6,345 nt of DNA. Origin: Desulfonema limicola. GTDB lineage: Bacteria; Desulfobacterota; Desulfobacteria; Desulfobacterales; DYRC01. The notes beneath the pieces were generated by a model. The model saw nothing but the letters and a program-made list of their open reading frames with translations. It was not told where the DNA came from and made no database searches. The stretch is from NCBI GenBank assembly GCA_020718925.1, contig DYRC01000241.1, forward strand, positions 1-6,345, given 5' to 3'. Below are positions 1-6,329 of the stretch, one piece after another. The translations under genes were made by a program, and so were the position numbers. Position 1 is the stretch's first letter. Each line of letters starts with the position of its first letter.

Positions 1-151
1 AGTATTTAAGTAAATAGGGAAACGCTATACTTGTCCGTCAGCGAACCGCAGAAAAATCCTTAAAAACACAAAAAAACGTAATATAGCCTGTTTTTTGAAA
101 CCATCCTGATCTTCCCATTCATAGTCTGTCCTTATCTTTTTCATCTTACCG

Positions 152-180
152 TTGAAATAAAATCAATTGCGGTGTAAATA
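152..180 (+). promoter_or_regulatory. Possible sigma70-type promoter for transketolase
   Basis: A TTGAAA hexamer at 152-157 is a 5/6 match to the -35 consensus. It lies 17 nt upstream of TAAATA at 175-180, a weak -10 candidate; an alternative -10, TGTAAA at 173-178, leaves a 15-nt spacer. Transcription would start near 187 and give a leader of about 25-30 nt. The rest of 1-213 is A/T-rich. Every reading frame running in from the left edge closes within the first tens of bases, so no upstream gene enters the window. This is the only promoter candidate I could pick out here, and the -10 match is poor. Confidence 0.3.
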
Positions 181-197
181 GCCATAAATTCTTTCAA

Positions 198-202
198 AGG
201 AG
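198..202 (+). promoter_or_regulatory. Ribosome binding site of transketolase
   Basis: AGGAG at 198-202, within CAAAGGAGAAAA, is a strong Shine-Dalgarno sequence. It lies 11 nt before the ATG at 214, slightly longer than the optimum, and supports that start codon. No other in-frame ATG near the 5' end has a comparable site. Confidence 0.75.
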
Positions 203-213
203 AAAACAGAAAA

Positions 214-2232
214 ATGACCGAATGTTTGCCGCAAGATCAGGCAAAACCAGACGAGATGTGTGTCAATATCATCAGAACCCTTGCAATGGATGCGATCCAG
301 AAAGCCAATTCAGGACATCCCGGTGCGCCGATGGGACTTGCGCCTGCCGCATACACGCTGTGGACCCGCATTATGAAACATAACCCGAAAAATCCCGACT
401 GGCATGACAGAGATCGCTTTGTGTTGTCCGGCGGTCATGCGTCCATGCTGCTGTACAGTATGCTGTATCTCACGGGCTATGACGTAAGCCTTGAAGATAT
501 TAAAAATTTTCGCCAATGGGGCAGCAGAACTCCCGGACATCCTGAATACGGGCATACGCCGGGTGTTGAAACCACCACGGGTCCTTTGGGGCAGGGCGTT
601 GCAAATGCTGTCGGCATGGCAATGGCAGAGCGTCATCTTGCCGCCCGGTTCAATCGTCCGGGGCATGAGGTAATTGATCATTATACTTATGTGATCTGCG
701 GAGATGGCGATATGATGGAAGGCATTGCCTCTGAAGCAGCTTCTTTTGCCGGGCATCTGGGATTGGGCAGACTGATCTGCATTTATGACGATAATAAAAT
801 TTCCATCGAAGGCAAAACCGAGATTACATTTACCGAAGATGTTGCGCGGCGGTTTGACGCATATAACTGGCATGTGCAGAAAGTTGAAGATGGCAACGAT
901 CTGAATGCGATTGATACGGCAATTAAAACAGCTCAGGCTGAAACCGGCAAGCCTTCGTTGATTCTGCTCAGAACCCATATTGCTTACGGCAGTCCGAACA
1001 AGCAGGATTCGCATGAAGCACACGGATCGCCGCTGGGAGATGAGGAAATCCGCCTGACCAAAAAGAATCTGGGCTGTCCTGAAAATGAATGCTTCTGTGT
1101 GCCGGATGATCCGATAGCATCATGCCGATCCTGTGTTGACAAAGGCGCGGCTTTTGAAGCTGCATGGAAAGAAAAATTCGCGGCATATCAGGCGCAATAT
1201 CCTGATTTGGCAAAAGAATTGGCAGATGCGTTAAACGGTGTTCTGCCGCAGGGATGGGACACGGGGCTGCCGGATTTTGCAGGCACGTCAAGCATTGCCA
1301 CAAGAGCCGCTTCGGGAAAAGCCTTAAACGCGCTTGCTGCAAAAATACCTGCGTTGATCGGCGGTTCGGCTGACCTTGCGCCCTCAAACAATACCTTCAT
1401 CAATGGCGCAAAAGAATTTCAGAAAACAGATTATTCCGGCAGAAATATCCGCTTCGGCGTGCGCGAACATGCGATGGCGTCCGTTATGTCCGGTATGGCA
1501 CTGCACAAAGGCGTCAAACCTTACGGCGGGACTTTTCTGGTCTTTGCCGATTATATGCGCCCTGCCATGCGTCTTGCGGCATTGATGAAACTGCCGGTGG
1601 TTTATGTTCTGACCCATGACAGTATTGCGGTCGGCGAAGACGGTCCCACGCATCAGCCTGTGGAGCATGTGGCAAGTCTGCGCTGCATTCCGGGCATGAC
1701 GGTGATTCGCCCTGCGGATGCCGCAGAAACCGTTGAAGCATGGAAAACTGCCCTCACATCGTCAGGTCCTGTGTCGCTGATTTTAAGCCGTCAGAATCTT
1801 CCGATATTGGACAGAAAGCGGTATCCATCGGCAGAAAATCTGAAAAAAGGGGCATATACGCTGTCTGACTTCAACGGCAAGCCTCCGGAAATCATTCTGA
1901 TTGCCACCGGATCAGAAGTACAATTGGCACTGACTGCCGGAGATCGCCTTGCAGAACAGGGCATTGCCGTAAGAGTCGTGAATATGCCAAGCTGGGAATT
2001 GTTTGAAAAATGTTCTCAGGAATATAAAGATTCGGTCTTGCTGCCGAATATCAAAGCCCGCCTTGCCATTGAAGCCGGAATTTCTATGGGCTGGGATCGC
2101 TATGTCGGCGATAAAGGCGCGGTCATCGGAATGAACGGCTTCGGCGCATCTGCGCCCGGAAATATCGTGATGCAGAAATTCGGATTCACGGTAGAAAATG
2201 TGGTAAATAAAGCAATAGAATTGCTGAAATAA
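214..2232 (+). CDS. tkt: Transketolase
   Basis: Thiamine-diphosphate enzyme of the non-oxidative pentose phosphate pathway. It moves two-carbon ketol units from ketose phosphates such as xylulose 5-phosphate to aldose acceptors, in the cytoplasm. The product is 672 aa, close to the roughly 660-670 aa family norm, and looks intact. The N-terminal pyrophosphate domain (about 15-345) has SGHPGAPMG (His35), SGGHAS (His75), the cofactor and metal motif GDGDMMEG (163-170) with Asn194 downstream, and HGSPLG (His270). The pyrimidine domain (about 355-530) has RFGVREHA with the expected catalytic Glu418, and EDGPTHQPVEH with His480. The C-terminal domain is about 545-672. One oddity is a cluster of five cysteines at 288-307, where the homologues I recall mostly carry aromatic or aliphatic residues. 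It is the only gene on this strand and faces the secreted-protein pair. Confidence 0.97.
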   Translation: MTECLPQDQAKPDEMCVNIIRTLAMDAIQKANSGHPGAPMGLAPAAYTLWTRIMKHNPKNPDWHDRDRFVLSGGHASMLLYSMLYLTGYDVSLEDIKNFRQWGSRTPGHPEYGHTPGVETTTGPLGQGVANAVGMAMAERHLAARFNRPGHEVIDHYTYVICGDGDMMEGIASEAASFAGHLGLGRLICIYDDNKISIEGKTEITFTEDVARRFDAYNWHVQKVEDGNDLNAIDTAIKTAQAETGKPSLILLRTHIAYGSPNKQDSHEAHGSPLGDEEIRLTKKNLGCPENECFCVPDDPIASCRSCVDKGAAFEAAWKEKFAAYQAQYPDLAKELADALNGVLPQGWDTGLPDFAGTSSIATRAASGKALNALAAKIPALIGGSADLAPSNNTFINGAKEFQKTDYSGRNIRFGVREHAMASVMSGMALHKGVKPYGGTFLVFADYMRPAMRLAALMKLPVVYVLTHDSIAVGEDGPTHQPVEHVASLRCIPGMTVIRPADAAETVEAWKTALTSSGPVSLILSRQNLPILDRKRYPSAENLKKGAYTLSDFNGKPPEIILIATGSEVQLALTAGDRLAEQGIAVRVVNMPSWELFEKCSQEYKDSVLLPNIKARLAIEAGISMGWDRYVGDKGAVIGMNGFGASAPGNIVMQKFGFTVENVVNKAIELLK

Positions 2233-2251
2233 TACTGATTTTTTCTGATGT

Positions 2252-2283
2252 TGAACAAGGGGCGTTACAAAACCCCTTGTTCA
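2252..2283. terminator. Perfect hairpin after transketolase, possible bidirectional terminator
   Basis: TGAACAAGGGG at 2252-2262 is exactly complementary to CCCCTTGTTCA at 2273-2283, giving an 11-bp stem with a 10-nt loop. It begins 20 bases after the transketolase stop, where a terminator is expected. Neither strand has a T-run directly after the stem, so it is not a canonical intrinsic terminator. It may instead act as a 3' stabilising hairpin, work with Rho, or belong to the repeat element that follows. It lies between two convergent genes and could serve both. Confidence 0.5.
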
Positions 2284-2286
2284 CGA

Positions 2287-2328
2287 CACCCCTCCCCCGG
2301 CCCCTCCCCTGAAAGGAGAGGGGAGTAC
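2287..2328 (+). repeat. REP-like C/G-rich palindromic repeat, copy 1
   Basis: A C-rich left half passes through CCCTGAAAGG into a G-rich right half. It folds on itself: CTCCCCT at 2304-2310 pairs with AGGGGAG at 2319-2325 around an 8-nt loop. Read in reverse complement, 2336-2379 matches it closely. Both begin CACC, share the 10-nt centre CCCTGAAAGG, and end in a G-run followed by GAG. The composition is unlike the flanking genes. Such palindromic C/G-rich units are typical of dispersed intergenic repeats, though copy number elsewhere cannot be judged from this window. Confidence 0.7.
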
Positions 2329-2335
2329 TGCTGAT

Positions 2336-2379
2336 GTCTCCCCCTTCCCTTTCAGGGAAGGGGGGCGGGGGGTTAGGTG
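2336..2379 (-). repeat. REP-like C/G-rich palindromic repeat, copy 2 (inverted)
   Basis: This is the inverted partner of the copy at 2287-2328, separated from it by a 7-nt spacer. It contains a perfect 11-bp stem with a 3-nt loop: CCCCCTTCCCT at 2340-2350, TTC, then AGGGAAGGGGG at 2354-2364. The outer end reads TTAGGTG, matching the CACC end of copy 1 in reverse. Two head-to-head copies between genes resemble the paired (BIME-like) arrangement of REP elements. The element ends about 20 bases before the protease stop codon and could also help terminate or stabilise that transcript. Confidence 0.7.
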
Positions 2380-2399
2380 AGTTTGAAAGCAATTTGCTA

Positions 2400-5036
2400 T
2401 TACTTTTTCTTCAGCGTGTTCAGATCCATCTTCCAAACAAACGGATCAACCGAATTTTCGCCATAATTCAATGTGAACTCATAAACCACGCCGCCGTATT
2501 CCGCATTCAGATTCAGTTTCAGATCATTCCCGATAGCGAGACACGCGGTCGGGTTGTTCTGAATCTGCTTAAACAGAGTGCTGTCTGCTCTCCAGATGGT
2601 CTGGTCTGCCGAAGTCGGCGAATAGTTGAGTATCAACTGATACTGTTTTCCCTGAAACTGAGCGCAGGGAATACTGAGTTTCAAATCGCTGTTCAGATGC
2701 CCGACATTGAGATATGTTACCGGAATACTGATATATCCGCTATTTGAAAGATTGCTGATCGCATTGTCATTATACGCCTGAACCACCACATAAAGAATCA
2801 TGCCTTCAGGCAATGCTCCTGAAAGACTGGTCAGGTTTCCGACATCAAGGCTTGTGTAATCTGCATTAAGGTCGGATTTATACAAAAGCTTGTATTTTGC
2901 ATTCGGAATAGCCGTCCATGAAAGCGTTACAGTCGATCCGGAAACAGAGACATTCAATACCGGAGTCTGAATCTCATTGCCGACAGAGAGCGTAATCGCG
3001 TTGCTGATCGTGATTTTACCCGCGCTGTTCGTTGCTCTGACCGTAATCGTATGAATGCCGGGTTTGAGATCATCTACGATCAGTTCCGTACCTTTTCCAA
3101 TGACCATGCTGCCGCTTTTGTTGCCGATATTGGAAATCCATTCCAAGTTGTCATCTGCAAGCCACTCATCCTGAAGATCATAAGCTTCAGCTTGGAGCAG
3201 AATATCTTCGCCTTCTTGGTATGAGATGCCCCATTCCGGCATTTCGATAAAGACTTCAGGACCTTTTGCCGGCACATTGAATTCCGCGCTTTCAGCAGTC
3301 CCGGTCAGAATGCCATCAGATACGGTTACGCGAATTTTTGCATGACTGCTGCCGGGCAGCAGGCTAAAATCTTCTTCCCATTGAGTTTTGTCAAGATCGG
3401 CAGCCAAGACCATCCATTGGGAATCGGAATTGCTTACATCATCGTTATATTCCACCATGTAAGTCAGGTTATCGCCATCCGTATCGCTGGCTGTCCACTT
3501 GATGGTGTATTTGTCTTGGGGATTGGTCGGCGCGTCAGTTAAGGTAATGACCGGCGCGTTTTTGCTGACCAGCACTTCTTTCAGCACCGCGCTGCCTTTT
3601 CTGATCTGAAATTTCACCGTGCCGGATGGAAAACACATCGCGCCGTTAAACGGAGCCGGATCAATCTGTTTGGGCGGATTTGTCAGCACCCAAAACTGAA
3701 CATTCAATGCCTGACTTGCCAATACCTGACCGCTCTGATCCACTGCCGCAAGCGTATAATCCCCGCTGGTATTGCACGCCACTTCTGCGGTATCTATAAA
3801 AGAAATCCACGGATGAAGCACGACATTCCCGGTGCTGCTGATGGTACCTGAGAAATCTATCATCCGCTGCGTATTGTCTGCGCGTAAAGAGCGGGCGGAA
3901 ACAGTTGCCAACTGATTGAACAACTGGTCATAAACATCCTGAGTTGTCCAATAAATCTTCTGATCACTGCCGCTGCTGCCCATATAATCCGCCATATCTC
4001 CCAGTGCGCCCCGTCCGTTCACTTCATACGGATCCTGAGATGCCGGAATCAATGTCGAACCGAGAGAACCGGGATACAATATCCGTCCTGCGGAACAACT
4101 GACCTGATTCTGAGTATCCCAGTCCGTTCCTTTCATTCCGTCAGGAGCCGGATTCACGCTGCATCGGAAAGTTCCGCCGCTATAAGTATCTCCTACCCCA
4201 TAAGTATGAGCGATTTCATGGGCAACAACTGACTGAACATTATCCTGTTTTGCCGCTACGATTGTAGAAGGAGATGTATAAGTATAACCACAAGTGCTCA
4301 AACCGTTTCCTTCGGAGATACACTCAGGGATAAAGCCGACTATCATCTCATAACATCCTTCTGCTGTGGGATTAGCTTTACAGTGAGATGGCATAAGATT
4401 GTTCAGCCCATTCCAAAGATTACTTTGTCCTGCATCAGTTTGCTGATTATATGTTGAATCAGAAGCATCAAATTCCTGTCCCACTGTCCAACTGATCGCA
4501 TTATAAGCTACGGGATATACTGAGGACATAAAATTCCATGAAGTTTTCCAAGCCTCACCTGAAACCTGCATCACAGTGTCGTTGTAATTTGCTTTTACAG
4601 GCACTGCCAGAACACGGACTTTTTTGCGTTCTTTGAACACATAAGTGTTTGTGCTGCCATCAGCCGGTTCTTTCTTAACCACATTGTTGACGCTGACTTC
4701 AAAGGTGTAAGTCCCGGCAGACCAATTGCCGCAGACATCACGGGTCGGACATAGAAAATCCACGACATTGCTGGCTGTATCCGATGATTTCGGCTCAAGT
4801 TGAACCACCAACGCGCCGTCTTTATTGACCTTTGCCCATGTCTGAGCGGCATTCACCACAACTGCTTCGGACAGAAACGCCCGAATTACCGTGTCTTTGC
4901 CTGCTACGAAGTTCAGGTTATTGTTCTTCTGATAGCCCAATGCCTGATTGATTTCGATTCTTGTGATGTCCAGAGCATAGGCACTGCCGACCATCACACA
5001 CAACACAACAAACATCATACAAGCGATACGTCTCAT
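2400..5036 (-). CDS. Secreted metzincin-like metalloprotease with Ig/FN3-like domains
   Basis: Predicted exported zinc protease, 878 aa; the exact family is not recognised. A signal peptide spans 1-21 (RR, hydrophobic core, AYA cleavage site). An Ig-like domain follows at about 22-135. The protease region, about 138-380, contains HEIAHTYGVGD at 273-283: His273, His277 and Asp283 as zinc ligands, Glu274 as catalytic base. ADYMGS, with Met352, is a plausible Met-turn. The rest reads as beta domains: about 388-490, 494-588 (cadherin/FN3-like, SDTDGD motif), 592-686 (PKD/Ig-like) and 691-771 (FN3). Two copies of a roughly 43-residue repeat end the protein (781-823 and 835-878). Twelve mature cysteines fall into six neighbouring pairs, consistent with disulfides. 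The ATG at 5036 is preferred over the upstream in-frame GTG (5072) because AGAGGA lies 6 nt before it and the signal peptide then starts cleanly. The gene follows the PEBP-domain gene after 60 nt. Substrate unknown. Confidence 0.85.
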   Translation of the reverse strand: MRRIACMMFVVLCVMVGSAYALDITRIEINQALGYQKNNNLNFVAGKDTVIRAFLSEAVVVNAAQTWAKVNKDGALVVQLEPKSSDTASNVVDFLCPTRDVCGNWSAGTYTFEVSVNNVVKKEPADGSTNTYVFKERKKVRVLAVPVKANYNDTVMQVSGEAWKTSWNFMSSVYPVAYNAISWTVGQEFDASDSTYNQQTDAGQSNLWNGLNNLMPSHCKANPTAEGCYEMIVGFIPECISEGNGLSTCGYTYTSPSTIVAAKQDNVQSVVAHEIAHTYGVGDTYSGGTFRCSVNPAPDGMKGTDWDTQNQVSCSAGRILYPGSLGSTLIPASQDPYEVNGRGALGDMADYMGSSGSDQKIYWTTQDVYDQLFNQLATVSARSLRADNTQRMIDFSGTISSTGNVVLHPWISFIDTAEVACNTSGDYTLAAVDQSGQVLASQALNVQFWVLTNPPKQIDPAPFNGAMCFPSGTVKFQIRKGSAVLKEVLVSKNAPVITLTDAPTNPQDKYTIKWTASDTDGDNLTYMVEYNDDVSNSDSQWMVLAADLDKTQWEEDFSLLPGSSHAKIRVTVSDGILTGTAESAEFNVPAKGPEVFIEMPEWGISYQEGEDILLQAEAYDLQDEWLADDNLEWISNIGNKSGSMVIGKGTELIVDDLKPGIHTITVRATNSAGKITISNAITLSVGNEIQTPVLNVSVSGSTVTLSWTAIPNAKYKLLYKSDLNADYTSLDVGNLTSLSGALPEGMILYVVVQAYNDNAISNLSNSGYISIPVTYLNVGHLNSDLKLSIPCAQFQGKQYQLILNYSPTSADQTIWRADSTLFKQIQNNPTACLAIGNDLKLNLNAEYGGVVYEFTLNYGENSVDPFVWKMDLNTLKKK
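2403..2534 (-). repeat. C-terminal protein repeat, copy 2
   Basis: This stretch encodes residues 835-878 of the protease. Its pattern is NDLKLNLN, AEYGG, YEFTLNYGE, VWKMD. It aligns without internal gaps for 32 residues with the copy encoded at 2568-2696, after a one-residue shift at CAQF versus AEY. About 15 of 43 positions are identical. As a terminal module with alternating hydrophobic residues it is probably a small beta domain. Confidence 0.6.
2568..2696 (-). repeat. C-terminal protein repeat, copy 1
   Basis: This stretch encodes residues 781-823 of the protease. Its pattern is SDLKLSIPCAQFQG, YQLILNYSP, IWRAD. It shares DLKL, an aromatic-x-G step, LNY and W-x-x-D with the terminal copy. 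Copy 1 carries a cysteine (IPCAQF) and the linker to copy 2 carries another (TACLAIG). These are the last two cysteines of the protein and may pair. Confidence 0.6.
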
Positions 5037-5071
5037 ACATTTTCCTCTGTAAAGATTGAAATTAAACATCA
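5037..5071 (-). promoter_or_regulatory. Leader and RBS of the protease gene, duplicated from the PEBP-gene leader
   Basis: Read on the - strand, this block begins TGATGTTTAATTTC and ends in the Shine-Dalgarno AGAGGA, 6 nt before the ATG at 5036. Its first 22 nt are identical to the leader of the upstream gene (6297-6329). The two then differ by one base (C here, A there) and a 2-nt A insertion here between AGAGGA and the start codon. The identity stops abruptly on the upstream side. It lies in the 60-nt gap after the PEBP-gene stop, so the protease can be translated from its own site within a shared transcript. Confidence 0.75.
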
Positions 5072-5096
5072 CCTTCGGCTATCCGATTCCCTTGTT

Positions 5097-6296
5097 TTAC
5101 CGGCTGCCTGCCTGATAAGTTCCGATCATCTCGGTCTGCCCAAGTACATGACCGCTTATAGCAGCTTCGATTCCGGCTTTGTTGGTGTTCACAGGCGTCA
5201 GATTTGCTATATCCAGCGCATACAGTCTGAAGTAATACCGATGATTTCCTGAAGGCGGGCATGGTCCGCCGTATTGATTGCCGGGAACTGAATTTATTCC
5301 GTGTTTTGCACCGGCAGGAAGATTTGCCCCGCCCGATGCCCCGGCATTTTCCGACAAAGCTTTTATCGAAGCAGGAATATCGTAAATCAGCCAGTGATCG
5401 TATGTGTAACCGACAACAGGAATAGCATCAGGATCATACATAATCAGCACAAAACTTTTAGTGCCTGACGGAGGATTTGACCATGACAAAGCCGGAGAAA
5501 CATCTGCATCATTGCAGGTATATTTTTTCGGAATCGCCCCGCTGTTTGAAAAAGCATCAGAAGCCATAGCAAACACACCCTGCATCTGTAATCCGGCAAC
5601 AACCTGAAGCGTATAAATCGTTTCTTCCAAACCTGTCTTGCCGTCTCCGTTGATGTCAAGCAGTCCGATCTGAAATCTGGGGGGAAATTCATAACCTGTC
5701 AATTCCGTAATACCTCCTATCGGATCAATCTGTTTTACAGGACCTATACCGGGTGCAAAAGTTATTGTACCCATATTGGTCGTAGTCGTTTCAAAACATC
5801 CGTTAAATGTTCCAAGCCCTGTGTTTGTGGTTATGCTTTTGTTCGCTGCCTGAGCCACAGCAGCCTCAGGTCCCATATACAACATCGCTCCTGCTTTACC
5901 CAGAATGATCACCGCACTGGCAGTGTTCCCGCCGCTGAGTTGAGCCATCTGAAGGAGATACACACTGCCATCAACAGACTGAGCGTACCAATAAATTATT
6001 TGCACATTGGAGATATATTCTCCGGTTGTTTTGAAAACTCTCCCTAAGACATTCACTTTAAGACATTTCACGCCGTCCACAATGTCATAACCTGCACAAT
6101 GCCAATACACATAATTACCATCCGGCTTGGAGGTTGCTTTGTCTATATAAGCGAAAACCAGCGCCTTACCCAGACTGAACGGCAGATATTTGTTGGTGAT
6201 GTTGGCAGAATTTTCATTAAAATCAGCAGCATCTGCTACAACAGCAAATCCGGTAACCAAAACAGCAAGCACAACAGCAATTATCAAACGTTTCAT
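5097..6296 (-). CDS. Secreted fusion: unknown N-terminal domain, EF-hand/dockerin-like loop, PEBP (YbhB/YbcL) domain
   Basis: Exported 399-aa protein. A signal peptide covers about 1-23 (KR, long hydrophobic core, ADA cleavage site). Residues 24-210 form an unrecognised, probably beta-rich domain with a Cys67/Cys78 pair and a FAPGIGPVKQ segment. Residues 214-225, DINGDGKTGLEE, fit a calcium-binding EF-hand loop (Asp214, Asn216, Asp218, Glu225) and are followed by IYTLQVVAGL, as in dockerin-like modules, but only once. Residues 243-396 are a complete phosphatidylethanolamine-binding-protein domain of the bacterial YbhB/YbcL type: KYTCNDADVSP, MYDPDA (288-291), DHW (300-302), GPCPPSGNHRYYFRLYALD (from 344) and GHVLG (382-386). 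PEBPs bind phospholipid head groups or other anions, and some inhibit proteases; the ligand here is unknown. The ATG at 6296 has AGAGGA 4 nt upstream. The gene lies directly upstream of the metalloprotease and is probably co-transcribed with it. Confidence 0.88.
   Translation of the reverse strand: MKRLIIAVVLAVLVTGFAVVADAADFNENSANITNKYLPFSLGKALVFAYIDKATSKPDGNYVYWHCAGYDIVDGVKCLKVNVLGRVFKTTGEYISNVQIIYWYAQSVDGSVYLLQMAQLSGGNTASAVIILGKAGAMLYMGPEAAVAQAANKSITTNTGLGTFNGCFETTTTNMGTITFAPGIGPVKQIDPIGGITELTGYEFPPRFQIGLLDINGDGKTGLEETIYTLQVVAGLQMQGVFAMASDAFSNSGAIPKKYTCNDADVSPALSWSNPPSGTKSFVLIMYDPDAIPVVGYTYDHWLIYDIPASIKALSENAGASGGANLPAGAKHGINSVPGNQYGGPCPPSGNHRYYFRLYALDIANLTPVNTNKAGIEAAISGHVLGQTEMIGTYQAGSR
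5109..5570 (-). other. PEBP (YbhB/YbcL, Raf-kinase-inhibitor-like) domain
   Basis: These bases encode residues 243-396 of the fusion protein. All the signature blocks of the bacterial branch are present in order, including the anion-pocket residues in DPDA, DHW and GPCPPSGNHRY. Cys261 and Cys346, in the KYTC and GPCPP blocks, could form a disulfide in an exported protein. The domain appears complete, so the gene is a true fusion and not a remnant. Confidence 0.9.
5622..5657 (-). other. Single EF-hand / dockerin-like calcium loop
   Basis: These bases encode residues 214-225, which follow the pattern D-x-N-x-D-G-x-x-x-x-x-E. A short amphipathic segment (IYTLQVVAGL) comes next. A true type I dockerin has two such loops and normally sits at a protein end. 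Here there is one, placed between two domains, so it more likely stiffens a linker through calcium than mediates cohesin binding. Confidence 0.75.
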
Positions 6297-6329
6297 ACAT
6301 TCCTCTTTAAAGATTGAAATTAAACATCA
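6297..6329 (-). promoter_or_regulatory. Leader and RBS of the PEBP-fusion gene, near-identical to the protease leader
   Basis: On the - strand this reads TGATGTTTAATTTC onward and ends in AGAGGA, 4 nt before the ATG at 6296. It matches 5037-5071 over 22 consecutive bases plus the Shine-Dalgarno region. Inside it, ATG TTT AAT TTC AAT CTT TAA is a six-codon open frame ending just before the Shine-Dalgarno. That frame has no visible ribosome site of its own. The remaining 16 bases to the window edge are too few to look for a promoter. Confidence 0.7.

Noticed and set aside
1..213. A possible gene end entering from the left edge
   Set aside because: All six frames are closed by stops close to the edge; the region is best read as upstream leader and promoter.
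310..1741. Several open frames of 71-237 codons antisense to transketolase, and short + strand frames inside it
   Set aside because: They lie wholly within an unmistakable transketolase, show no recognisable motif, and have the residue composition of shadow frames.
2334..2747. A 137-codon + strand frame running from the REP-like repeat into the protease gene
   Set aside because: Its start lies in the palindromic repeat (translating to SLSGKGGGG) and the rest is antisense to the C-terminal repeats of a well-supported gene.
5037..5072. GTG at 5072 as the protease start
   Set aside because: It adds 12 residues before the signal peptide, lacks a well-spaced Shine-Dalgarno, and places coding sequence over the leader shared with the neighbouring gene.
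4800..5252. A 150-codon + strand frame across the PEBP/protease junction
   Set aside because: It is antisense to a signal peptide, a leader and the end of the PEBP domain, all supported on the - strand; no ribosome site or motif was seen.
5622..5657. A cellulosomal dockerin
   Set aside because: Only one calcium loop is present, it is internal, and no cohesin or glycoside hydrolase lies nearby.
3659..5730. The peptide KQIDP occurs in both secreted proteins
   Set aside because: The match is five residues with no flanking similarity and lies in different domain contexts; most likely coincidence.
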